From: Cloeon dipterum
Taxonomy: Eukaryota; Arthropoda; Insecta; Ephemeroptera; Baetidae
Assembly: GCF_949628265.1 (NCBI RefSeq)
Contig: NC_088788.1
Location: 2,294,001-2,358,000 of the forward strand
Reading direction: 5' to 3'
Length of the DNA stretch: 64,000 nucleotides
The translations under genes and the position numbers were made by a program. Of this stretch, positions 21,051 to 37,284 are shown one piece after another; the first letter of the stretch is position 1, and every line of letters starts with the position of its first letter. A model generated the notes under the pieces. The model was not told where the DNA came from. It worked only from the letters and a program-made list of their open reading frames with translations, and made no database searches.

Positions 21051-21549
21051 AGCAGAAAAAGAGAAGCAGGAAAAATGTGTTTGGCGGCTTTATTTATCTC
21101 TGTAGCTATGTAATTGAATAATGAATGACCTTCAAAAAGTCATGATACTCGTTGCGATCAGCTCGTGACAGCAATTAATTATTTTAAATCGGATTTGAGG
21201 TGAGTTAAAGGCTGTATTAATTGGATTTGTATATTATTTATTTCGCTCATAATTTATTAAATATACATTTATATATATTATTTGAACTTGCACACACTCT
21301 CACGTTCAACTCAGTCGACATTTGAGCATTCATGCTGAGATCTGTACTCGCACACAGTCATACACAGTACTACTTTCACGCTTTCAATATGTGAAAAACA
21401 TCCAAAATGAAAATTGAGTCGAAGAATTGGATGCGGCTTGTTTAACGAGTGATAATGCATTTAGATTTGTTGCAAGGCTGAGACTTCGACACGGATATAT
21501 ATCACACACGATCGACTCTCGGGGCTTCGCCGTGGGCGCGCACTCTTCT

Positions 21550-24500
21550 TTACCAGTTTCCGTGGAAGGCGGACCTGCCGAAGCTGCGACCGGCTGAAAT
21601 CAGCGAAAAATACGCATCATTAACAACGGAAGAAATAGAAACCACAAATATGGTGTGCCCCTGACCTCGCGTTGGTTGTGTTTTTTTTATTTATTTATTT
21701 ACACGGCGAATATGATTACGTCAAAAGACATGATCAATGGAATGGCATTCAACTTGGGCAACTGCTGGCTATGGCTGCTGCTTTCACGATGGAGTACGTG
21801 TGTGCGTTATGCTCCGATAAGCAGGCAGCCGGCGTATGTGTAGCAAAGGTTGAGTCTCGTGATGCAAAATGTAATCAGTATGTGTGTCTATGACATAACA
21901 TACGGCGATCGCCAGCCAGCATGTGGGTGTTTTATTCATGGAATTAATAATTTGTGTCTCTATCCGAGAGAGAATGAGTGAGGCAAGACGCCGTTCGGTA
22001 ATCGCTTCCTACTCTCGTGATTTCACGCCCGGACACAGCTTTTCGCACTTGGTTTTGTCACCGGCGCGAACATTAACTCATCAGTGCTCATGCAGCGCGG
22101 CTATTTGCAACAGAAAGGAAGCCATGCGTGCGTCGTGTGAAATATATTATATAAAATGCGCTGGCACGTGCGCGCACAATTTGAAGCTTTGCGTTTCACG
22201 ATCAAGACAAAACAACACTCTCCAATTAGCACTGATGAAAATAAAAATTTGTAATTTGTATTAAACCCAATGCGCAGAAAAATGGCGTCTGCTAGAGTTC
22301 GGCGGGAAAGTTTCAAACGCGGCTTGGAAAATTAATCAGCAAAATGAATATTTTTGTTGTTAAATCTTTAATAACAGCTGATTATGCGGGTAATTGGCGA
22401 ATCGACCGTTAGATTGCACATCAGGCTGATGGAAATTTAACAAAATTCGCGGGAATGAAATTATTAGCTCGACACGCCCCCTTTTTCGACGCCATATTTA
22501 ATTCTGACCGCGGGAACCAATACAGATCAGAAACTCACCTCCAGGCTGGACGAATCCATAGCCGGAGGCACCGGGAACGACTCCGCTGGTCTCGGAGCTC
22601 AACGGCGCCGAGGGGAACACGACGGGTCCTGAAATCAGATAGGAAACGGGTTACCATGAGGGTAAAAACCGCTTTTTTAATGGCACTGACCAACGTCACT
22701 GCTTCCGCCGGGCAGGGATCCGCTTCCGAATTGGGGGCCGGGGTAGAAGAAGCTCTGGGCACCCTGGTAGTAGGCCTCAGCTCCGAAAATGGCGGCAAGA
22801 GCGCAGATGAGGATAGCGAACTGAAACATGACATAAGAGAAAAGGTTTTAAAATTAGGTTGTACTGAAAATTGGTGAAAAATCCTTTTTATCTTTGATTA
22901 AAAATTAGATAAAATTAAAAATTTACATTTTTGAGAGAATCAGCTCGAAATTTTGCAATAATCAACTGGCTCCTTACTGTAAAATCACGAAAATTCGCAC
23001 AAAATTGGAAAGATCAAGCGACAAACAGTTTCATCAACATTAATTTATTTTTTCAAATCAATTAACGCAAGAGAAAATGTAATTCTATAATTAAAAAGCA
23101 ACTTTTCCGCAAAAGGAAAGTGGTCATTTTGCCACTGTACGAATTAATTGCCGCACTGGCATCTTCGACTTGGCAATTAATCGATGCTATTTACAGAGGA
23201 AGACTTTTCTGCAGGCTGTCCAAGTGGAAAGCAAGCGCAAGAAGTGCATTCATTCAGTTAATTTATTACAAAGTGGTTACTCAAGGAGCGCGCGCGCGCC
23301 AGCCAGCGATCCGTGCGAGTTGCTCTTTTGATTTACTGTCAACCCGTCGCTGGATGGAATTACGGCAGAAAAGAGCGAATTTATCGGCTGCTGCACGCTG
23401 GTGTTTCAACAGCTCACCGGCCAGATGAGCTTCAGTTCCGAGTCTTGCTCAATCGGCGGCATTATATTAATAGCCGCTCGAATAATCGCGCCTTTCCAAC
23501 CGACAAAAAGCAGCCGTTTTCCAACAATAATCGTTTAAGAATTTACACCGGGGTCCAAATTGCGATTTGAGTTGGTTCCCGCCGGTCAGAATTCAAAATG
23601 GAGTCGAAATTAAGGGAGATATTCCAGCGGCCAGTGAGAAGCGCCAAAAAAAGGAGCGTGCCCGAACGAAGAATTTCATCCCCGCGAATTTTGTTAGCCT
23701 GATGTGGCGTCTAACGGTCGATTCGCCCATTACAGGGCTAATCAGCTGTTAATAAGACAAACCGCGTGTGAATTTATTTTTTGTTTGTTCCAATTGATTA
23801 CGGTTGGTGCCCGTATAAGCGGAGTTCGCAGTCGAGTGTCGCGCGCGTCCCGCCAAGTGTGGCCGGTTGCATAAGCGAAATTGACCTGGATTGCGGCTGG
23901 CCGATTATGTCAGAATTGCTCTGTGCAGCTGCAAACAAGCACAAAACAAGGAGACAAACAAACAAACCATCTCAACGAGCGTGAAAATGTCCTGTTTTTA
24001 TGCAGCGCCGCCGATTTTGCGCAATTAACTATCGACGATTTTGGTGCGTTCCTCGTGAGGCAAGACGCAGACACTATTATGAGTGTGCATTGATTCTTGA
24101 CCAATTGTGTAATTGCGTGAGTGTTGCGCACACACACACACGCTCTCGAAAGGATCTCGGAAGTTGAACAAGGTTAAAGTCAACTGGTGACTGTGAAATA
24201 TTGTTACACAGCTCGTTCGATTCGGATTTTTACAATAAATGGAATGTGAATGGCAGCTCTCGGATTTCTTTAATCAATTTTATGTTTCTCGCTCCTCGCT
24301 TGAGTGTTTTTTCTTGACACGAGCCATAAATTAAATTTTAAACTTAACAAAACAATAAAAAAATATTATTTCTGCCGAAATTCTCGTGGTTTTATTTGTT
24401 CAGGATATTAATGCGGAAAGCGACGCATAACTCGGCCCGCCGGAGGCGAATTTGCGATCGTTTGCAGCAATTACGAGCGGCGGCTAGGCCGACGAAGGCC

Positions 24501-25101
24501 AATGCTAAGTGTGGCCGGCGGCGAATTTCTTATTTTCTTTCTTTTTACTACACCGAGCCTCTTGATCCGCGGGATAGAGGAAGCAACAATGCGGAAGTGT
24601 CCATTTTTTTTCAATGCTAATGAGGCAATAAAATCAAAAGCTCAGGGAACAAGAGATTGTTTCGCGGAAGGAACATAAATCTCAGCCGCCGCGTACAACA
24701 CACGATTTACGTAATTAATGTAAGCCAACGGAATAATTTAACAAATCGCATTGCGTTTCTATTGAAAATGTATTTCAAAGTAGATCACGAATGAAAAAAC
24801 AAACAAGAAAACGAGCTATAATCGCATCATAAATAGATCATTGCTTGCAAAATATTGCACTTCACGCGATCAATCGTGCGGTAAAAGGCCTCCGCAAATG
24901 CGGATAATTACGTAGTTGTTGCGTCTATGCGCCGACAATAACACAATTGAAACCGGATTTGATTGGCAAAAATGCAAATAATATGTGTGTGATACAATAT
25001 TTCACTTTCGAATAATTTAAACTTTGCGTCTAATTAATTCTCACGAGGGAATAAATAATTTTGTCAATCAGGGTGTATATTTTGTTACTCACCACCTTCA
25101 T
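21550..25101 (-). CDS. Small secreted protein, 90 residues, family not recognised
   Basis: Four coding exons: 25101-25093 (only ATG AAG GTG), 22820-22691, 22628-22539 and 21593-21550. They total 273 bases. All donors (GTGAGT, GTCAGT, GTGAGT) and acceptors (TTTCAG) are good. The protein begins MKVFAILICALAAIFGAEA, a textbook signal peptide with likely cleavage before YYQG. The mature part is rich in Gly, Ser and Pro (GPQFGSGSLPGG, then GASGYGFVQPG) and ends AGRSFGRSAFHGNW. There are no cysteines after the signal peptide, no membrane segment and no dibasic cleavage site. An ATATATT TATA-like box lies about 90 bases before the ATG. Cuticle, secreted structural or peptide-precursor roles are possible. 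I cannot choose among them. Confidence 0.7.
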
Positions 25102-25192
25102 GGCTGGTTGCGGTTGGGGGTTTGCGGTCGGGGCTGCTGCGGCGCTTTTGATGGCGGACTGGATTATTGTGCCGAATCGCGGCCGGCTCGCA

Positions 25193-25200
25193 ATATATAT
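25193..25200 (-). promoter_or_regulatory. TATA-like box of the small secreted protein gene
   Basis: On the minus strand GATATATATTGCG lies about 90 bases upstream of the ATG, with a GC-rich leader after it. This spacing would put the transcription start near 25165. Confidence 0.4.
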
Positions 25201-25319
25201 CACCTGTGTAGGAAGGAAGCGGCGGTGGTGGGAATCTGTCTCTCGTCGTCTCTACCTTCGGCACGCGCTCTCGTGGGGGGCGGCACCTCGGGAAGGGAGC
25301 CTACGTGTCTAAGAATCGC

Positions 25320-25855
25320 TTATTTTATTTTATTTTTTGTCCCCTGAAAAGTAAACTGCTTCCTTCCTTCCGGCACGCCGACCTTTCTTGACGAGACACT
25401 AAGCTAAAAAAAAATGTGCGCCTGACGTGAATGTACCAATAGAGTCAGTCGAATCGAATCACGGTCGCGCATGAAAGTTGAATTATTGCCTCTGTCAATA
25501 AATGCGAGCATTGTCTGTATTCGCCATTTTCGAGCTCGCTTCCCTTTTAGGCCAAGTTCATTTAATTATTACTTACGATTATTTCGTGAATTAAACTATA
25601 AAACAAATTCATTTGGAATTATTGCAGTTTTTAGTTGTCTCTTCGCAAAAAAAACACGAGGTCGTTTGGATTAGTTTGCTTGTTCTTCTGATTATATGTA
25701 ATTAAATTTAAAAAGAAAGTACATGGCCAAATATTTAATGATCATCAGGCATAAATTCCGACTTGGCCTGCGGAAACGAAATTAAAATATCAAATAGGCA
25801 CTTTGTAGAACAGCAATTACCGTCTTAAGTTCGCCAAAACACTTTTTAACTCAAA
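25320..25855. other. Intergenic DNA, nothing recognised
   Basis: AT-rich sequence between the small secreted protein gene and a local duplication. No gene or repeat seen. Confidence 0.4.
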
Positions 25856-25859
25856 AATC

Positions 25860-26270
25860 GATGAAGAGCACAATTCTGTGAGCTCTAAAAATTAAATTGT
25901 AATCTTTAAAAATTATCAAAAATATTTTAGGAGCTCAAAAATGTTTTTTTCGTCCAATTTTGTGTCAGGAATGGTGCTTATCGATTTTCTACAGCAATTT
26001 TAATTCAATTTTTTAAGTGAAGATTGGCTATATAAGCGTTTTTACGCTCTTTGGAATGGTTTTGAATGGCTCTAGATATTTTAAAATACCGATTTAGACG
26101 TAGAGAACAATTCTGAGAGCTCTAAAAATATTAAACAAGATTAAATATATTTTAGGAGCTCAAATCGAGCTTTCCGTCCGGTTTTGAGTCAGGAATGGTG
26201 CTTATCGATTCACTACAGCAATTTTCGCAATTTTAATGCAGAATTCAAGTGAATATCAGCTGGAAAATGG
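25860..26270 (+). repeat. Local tandem duplication, about 240-bp unit
   Basis: Two copies share CAATTCTG.GAGCTCTAAAA, TATTTTAGGAGCTCAAA, and TCAGGAATGGTGCTTATCGA followed by CTACAGCAATTTT. A third, more diverged copy may run on to about 26650 (GATTCTGAGC, TTTCTACATCGATTT). No coding potential. Confidence 0.6.
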
Positions 26271-26914
26271 ATATTTTGATGGTTTTAATTTCGAAAATAA
26301 TTCATTTCGTCTAGAAAAATGACGGAGCGAGCACCAAAAGTGTTTTGGAACATTTGTTAAGCTCACTAAAATTTTAAAATTGAACTATCCAAAGCGTAAC
26401 ACAATTTTGCAATGTCCAAGAGTTTAAATTGCTCTAGAAATTTTAAAAAATCGATTTAGAATAAATATTTGACAGGAGAGCACGATTCTGAGCTTCAGAA
26501 ATATTTTAGAATTCATTTTTAATTAATTATATGTGTAATTAACAACCGATCAGTAGAAAAATAAAAATTGGAAGCTTTAAAATGATGAAAATACATGTTT
26601 TTCAGTCGACAATAGCACTTTTAGATTTTTCTACATCGATTTAAATGTATTTTTTAAATGAAAATTGGATAAAATAGAACCAAAAATGTTAAATTAGTAA
26701 ATTATTACTCTAGCTGAAACTGCTGGTTGTGCAAATTATTATTTTCGTAAAAATAATTCAAATTTATCTGCCTGATTTTTATGATATTTTTCTTCTAATA
26801 AATCAATCTAGTCAAAAATATAAAAAGGAGCATTTAATTTGCTCTCATTTTCAAAACTTCAATATTTTTTTTTTCATTTTTCCCATTCAAAAATATTATA
26901 GATTGTTAAAATTC

Positions 26915-27060
26915 ATGGCTAACCAGCGCCTGAAGGCTGCTGATATTGACCCAGAGCTTTTTTTAATACCCCTGCGCTATGGTCAACTGAAATTGGAAGG
27001 GAACCTTTCTTTGCTGCGGTATAGACATAAAGTATTTATTGTTCACGGAGACATACTTTT
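26915..27060 (+). CDS. Weak candidate exon of unknown function
   Basis: An ATG followed by 48 open codons (MANQRLKAADIDPELF...) stands out from AT-rich DNA by its more even base use, and it ends exactly at a strong donor, CTTTT-GTAAGTGAA. I find no partner exon and no family resemblance. It may be a chance frame or a degraded exon. Confidence 0.2.
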
Positions 27061-27064
27061 GTAA

Positions 27065-28199
27065 GTGAATTTAAAGACCCAAGTGAAACAATTAAAACAC
27101 AAAAAATAAGGTTTATGAACAACAGAAACTGATCTTCAAGCTATTTTTTCAATTTTTTCTTATAAATTGCATGACGTTAAATTAATAAGAGGCTGCAGAA
27201 ATGAAAATGTAATAATCTTTTTCTAAACTTCATTTTTAAAAATTAGATAAACATTTAAAAACAATTCTCTGCTTGTACCGGACACATTTGCATACTTATT
27301 TTAATGAGGTGTGCAAGCAAATTGCTTTTTCTCGTCGTCATCTTTTGAACTTCACCTTGGAACCGCTTTTTTCGTCGCCACGAAAATGAAAATTATATCC
27401 ACCTAGCGCGTGATACAAAGATCTCTTTCTTCCGGTTCACGCCGCGCGCGAGGATGGTAGTTTTATTCGGCATTGTGTGCAACAAGTGGAGTAGCGTACG
27501 TCATGTGCGTGCATGAAATTTTTCGCACCTTGAGAGCAGCGCAGGTGAACGTCTCCTTCTTTCTATATATCTCCGGTTCTCGGCGCGCGCGGAGCCGGTA
27601 GTACTCAGGTGACTCCACACTCGCGCCGCTCAGGTAAAGGTCGCCGCCGCCGCGCTAGCTGCTACCGATCAAGGTCGCTGCCCGCCAGTTTGTTTCCCTT
27701 TCGACACAAAAAAAAATAAAATAAAAATGAATTGCCGGGTGGTAAAAATACACACGAGTCGCGCGATCTGTCACGTATGCACTCGCACTCGTCCATTCAA
27801 CGCATTTCCGTTTATTTGTGCAATGCAATTGAACTCTGTGACAATCAAACTGGTTTGAGTTTCTTCAAAACGCGCCGGCCTTATAGGAATAAAATGGAAA
27901 GATGGAAAAAAGACAGACGCTGCACGTGCAATCTTTTGTCATGTGTTTCGTGTCTGAGAATCGCAGTGAGCAAGTGAGTGAACGCTTAATCGAGCTGGAA
28001 ACCGGAAATAATATCAAGAGGAACAGGCTTTGATGATTATGATGATCTCATCCATGCACACGCAGGATTTTCTCTATCAAGGCCATATATAAGAGTTAAA
28101 AGCCAGGTTGCGTCACCAAATATTTTCTTTTTTAGTCATTCAATCGTTATGTAAATATGTTATTAATTAATTACCTCCCTCAAGGCCTTATTTTCTATT
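27065..28199. other. Intergenic DNA, partly CpG-rich
   Basis: Around 27420-27700 the sequence turns GC- and CpG-rich (CTCTCGGCGCGCGC-type phrases, GTCGCCGCCGCC) with AGGTGA/AGGTAA phrases. It could be an unassigned promoter or 5' exon. No coding exon can be supported. Confidence 0.3.
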
Positions 28200-28570
28200 T
28201 AAAGACCGTCTTAGACGAACTTTCTGATCACACGAATGGATTCTTGAGGGTCGGATTAAGTAAAGAGGATATTTTTTCCGTTAAAAAAGTGCAGCGCGAC
28301 GTGCGAAGTTTTTTCCCGCCAAAACAATATGAATGCGAGAAGCGCGCATGCGTCAGAGCTGGTTTGAGCACTTGCAGGGAGACAGCCTGTAAGAATTGAC
28401 TTCTTTGTCAAGCTCTGACGCATGCGCACTTCTCGCATTCATATTGTTTTGGCGGGAAAAAAGTTCGCACGTCGCGCTGGACGTTTTTGGTCGGGAAAAA
28501 CGTCCATTTTACCTAATTCGACCCTCAGGAATCGATTGGTGTGCTCAAAAACTTCGTCAAAGGTCTTTAA
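28200..28570. mobile_element. E2F-motif foldback (MITE-like), copy 2
   Basis: Bounded by TTTAAAGACC on the left and its inverse GGTCTTTAAA on the right. The arms share GATTCTTGAGGGTCG, ACGTGCGAAGTTTTTTCCCG and CGCATGCGTCAGAGC. Intergenic. Confidence 0.85.
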
Positions 28571-30055
28571 AAATGATTTAGAGTGCAAAATCCTGGAAAA
28601 TACTTATTGCCAGTGCGCATGAACGCATCTCTTAGAATTGAGTTGAAGCCAAAAATGCATTTTTTTGTGTTTTAGATAAGTGGCTGTAAAGTTAGCATTC
28701 TTTTCAAAGGTGAGAACTGTCTACTGTCTCCTTACTTGAAATTCTATTTAAATTTACAACAAAGAGTTTCCTTCCTTAAAACGCTGTTGGACAGATCTCG
28801 ACGAGAGGAATCAAAATCTGCCATGAAAATTTGGTCAACCACTGCCAATGTTGGCGAAAATATGTCAACTTTCATTTTGAAGCAAACGCAATTCAAATAA
28901 TTTTCAATTTTGTTGGCCTACATCAATTCACTTTGCGGATGGTAAATTGTGCAAAAATGTTTGTTCGGGTATTTTTATTACGAAAAATGGCATTCCCCGT
29001 GTGCGAACTAAATATGTACTACATGATAGCATTTAGACGCTATAAAGGTCGTTACATCACGGCTCTGGCCCGTATATTGTGTCACCGCTTTCCTCCTTTT
29101 GCTTGTTATTGTTTAGCGTAACAAAGTAGCAGCACACACACGTCGAGCAGCGAGCCTGTGCATGACGAAAATTAACTGAGTGAGTTTCTTAATGATTTAT
29201 AATTAACCTAGGTTGGGCTGACGTATTTTCAAGGCCACGCCATTATTAACTAGCTTTTAACAATCTATTTTTCCGCTCATGCATTTACTTCATTAGGACA
29301 TTTTAATTAATGATGTTTTTAGATTTTAACTCTAGAGAAAATTGGAAGAAAATAATTGAAAACCAACTTTATGATATAATTAGAGAGATAAATAACAGGT
29401 TTGGATTTTCTGTTAATTAAAATTATTGAATAACGCTGACAATTAGTGAGCAACTAGCGTTCCTGGAGTGCGTAGCTGGCTGCCTAGCTCCAATATCAGC
29501 AGGCGTTTCCGGTGACAGCCGTATTTTTTCAAATTATTTCGTAAAAAGTGGTTAGATTAATCCAATAGTTATTGTACTTTTAATTTTTCCCAAGCCAGTT
29601 GTCATAAAATCAAGCTTAATTTTGGCCATTTAATTTTTTTAAAGTACAAATCATCTTTTTAATCATTTTCCCAGCAAATTGTATTGATCAAGCTCTCCCA
29701 GCAGCTTAATTTTAGCCAAATAAGCGCTCGCCACTTATAAATTCGTCAATTCAATTTTTTTGGCCCAAAATAAAACCAAGAATTATTTTTAATGTGTGGT
29801 CAGTGGAGAGAAATAAAACAAGAGGTGCATTTTCATTCGTTTAGAGTAGATTTACTAATCTTTCGAATTGAACAAGAGTATTCTGCGTCACATCGTTCAA
29901 AAACAGGCTGGAATTGATGCTACTTGTCTTATCTGTGTTCTAGAGTGAAGAAGGGTATAATAGCCTCTTGGAATAAATACTTTTCAACGTGTGGCGGAAT
30001 CATTAAGAGTGTGGTCGAGAAGCCACTTATAGGCGGCTGCTGGACTAGGTTGTTT
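28571..30055. other. Intergenic DNA, nothing recognised
   Basis: AT-rich DNA without a supportable exon, RNA gene or clear repeat. A (CTTT)n tract at about 30077-30100 lies in the likely 3' UTR of Drp1. Confidence 0.45.
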
Positions 30056-30059
30056 GTTT

Positions 30060-30071
30060 GTTTATTTATTT
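30060..30071 (-). terminator. Candidate poly(A) signals of Drp1
   Basis: TTTATTTATT on the plus strand gives overlapping AATAAA on the minus strand, about 185 bases after the Drp1 stop. Confidence 0.4.
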
Positions 30072-30251
30072 GATTTCTTTCTTTCTTTCTTTCTTTTCTC
30101 TTACAAAGATGCAGCCGACACACGAACACACTCACTCTCGGCACATTCATACTCGCTTGCTCTGTGAACAGTCACTGTCTCTTTGTAACGTCTAAGTATA
30201 ACAATGAGAAGTCACTTCTCCAATAAAAAATGATCCAAATGCCGTCTACTT

Positions 30252-35446
<5,195 letters not shown>

Positions 35447-36166
35447 ATGTCGATTGCCCTCAGAAGGTGAGAAATTTTATTTTGCCTTAAACTATGCTAG
35501 TTTTCTGTAGCGAGTTTCTTAAAACCATCCATGAATCCAAGAAAAAAATTAAAGGGACTCTAGAACAAACAACAAACTATTTTTTATTTTGTACATTCCA
35601 GATTAATGGCCTGCCCAGGCCTTCATCGTGGGGCCTTCGGCGGCGTGATGGGCCCGCAAATCCGAACGGTCGTTCTGCGCTCGCAGCCGGCCGCCGTCAA
35701 GACAGCAGAGGACTTCTTTGAGAAGAACGAGCGGCTGAAGAGGCCGATGTCTCCTCACCTGACCATTTACAAGCCACAGATCACCTCGATGCTGTCCATT
35801 TCGCACCGCATCACCGGTATCGCCGTCACGGGCTACGTGTACGCCTTCAGCATTGGAATGATGTGCCTGCCGGCCTCGTTCCCGCATTACTGCGCCGCGC
35901 TGGCCACCGCCAGTCCCGCCCTGCTGTTCTCGGCCAAGTTCTTGCTCGCCTTCCCCTTCGCCTACCACACATGCAACGGCGTCAGGCATTTGGTAAAGGA
36001 TTTATTACATACAAAGTCAGGTGGAAGAATTAATTGGACTGATTTTTGGTTTCTTTTGTAGGTGTGGGACTTGGCTAAGGGCTTGGAAATCAGCCAGGTC
36101 TACAAGACTGGCTACACCATGTTGGCCGCCACCATCCTCCTCACCCTGGCTCTCCTCTCCTGCTGA
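35447..36166 (+). CDS. SdhC: Succinate dehydrogenase cytochrome b560 subunit (SdhC)
   Basis: Three exons: 35447-35466, 35602-35992, 36062-36166. They total 516 bases, 171 residues, typical for the family. An Arg-rich N-terminal stretch should be the mitochondrial targeting peptide. The mature part opens with the signature RPMSPHLTIYKPQITSML, continues SISHRITGIAVTGY and spans three membrane helices. The conserved YHTCNGVRHLVWDL contains the histidine that ligates haem b. SdhC anchors complex II in the inner membrane and helps to form the ubiquinone site. The first exon codes for only seven residues (MSIALRR), and its donor GTGAGA and acceptor TTCCAG are normal. Confidence 0.96.
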
Positions 36167-36231
36167 GCTAGTGTAAAATTAGCTGTTGATCTGGATCAGA
36201 AGGAGCCACTAGTTCTGTAAATAATATATTT

Positions 36232-36237
36232 AATAAA
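36232..36237 (+). terminator. Poly(A) signal of SdhC
   Basis: AATAAA 66 bases after the stop. Confidence 0.7.
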
Positions 36238-36469
36238 AACAAAAATGGAATTCTCACTCAGTTACTATATTGTAATTTTTTATTGTTACCGATTCAAAAA
36301 CATTAGTCAACCCTAGTCAAAATGATATGTAATAATTTTAAAGACCATATTAAGAGATAAAAGCGCCTTCAAAAATTCGTTGAATGTATGAATTTCCTCC
36401 CATAAGAGCCTCATTTCATGTTATTATCCTTGTAGTATATTTTTCTCCTTGTTCTGCTACCGATTATTT

Positions 36470-36830
36470 GATGTCTGTCACATAAAAAGTTGATTTAAAC
36501 TGCATTAATGGCGAGTAAAAAAACCAAAATCGGAGAAAACGGCGAAAAATTCTTTGCTTGAAAAATCCTCTACGCTGTATTGGCCAACACAAACGCGCAT
36601 GCGCGCGCATGTCAGCAGCTCCCGCGCGATTCACGAATATTAAAAGCTGACAGGGAGTTGAGTCATGTCAGCCAATCAGCGTTGAGGATTTTGCGAGCAA
36701 AGAATTCTTGCTGCTGCCTCCGATTTGGGAGTTTTCAACCGAAGTTTAATCAGTTTAAAACAACTTTTAGTTTGTCTCTGCGATTATAAATCGATAGAAA
36801 AACTCTTTAGCTGCAAAAATAGGAAAAATA
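36470..36830. mobile_element. CCAAT-foldback (MITE-like) copy between SdhC and GDI
   Basis: Features AAAGTTGATTTAAAC, CCAAAATCGGAGAAAA, AAATTCTTTGCTTGAAAAAT and TACGCTGTATTGGCC on one side. On the other are TCAGCCAATCAGCGTTGAGG, GCAAAGAATTCTTGCTG and CTCTTTAGCTGC. The interior is CpG-rich with GCGCATGCGCGCGCATG. Confidence 0.8.
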
Positions 36831-37284
36831 GACACCAAACATTCCAAAGCAGAAAAATATTAATTTAAAAATGGCGTCCTGCGACTTTTCTGAGAGCGCT
36901 TATCTCAGTCTTTCGTTTATTGTTTATTTTCAAATGTGTCACAATTTAATGCGCTCAAATGAGAATAATTTATAATAATACTTTTTATTTGCAAAATAAT
37001 AAAAATAACTATTTATCAACACTTTTAAAATTGCTTTTTATGATAGTGGTAGTAGTGGTGCCACCGTGCGCAATTAGACAGAATTAACGAATCACCAGGT
37101 TGACCCAGGTGGCAGCAGCGTCGTGGTTGAGGCCTGCCCCCTCGAACGTCAGATCTGCGCGATCGACCCGAGCCGAGACCGACAGCCAGCCGAATAATTA
37201 CGCAAAGCTGCTCGCCCTAGTGCCGATTGAAGACACGCAGTCTGCAGCTCGTTTCACCCGCCCTAGCACCCCGAATTCGTCGCC
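36831..37284 (+). promoter_or_regulatory. GDI upstream and 5' UTR region
   Basis: AT-rich, then GC-rich from about 37090 up to the start codon (GAATTCGTCGCCATGGATG, strong context). No TATA box at a convincing place. The GC-rich part is probably 5' UTR. Confidence 0.4.

Noticed and set aside
22455-22877. 140-codon plus-strand frame over the small secreted protein exons
   Set aside because: The minus strand has proper exons, a signal peptide and splice sites here; the plus frame runs across those introns.
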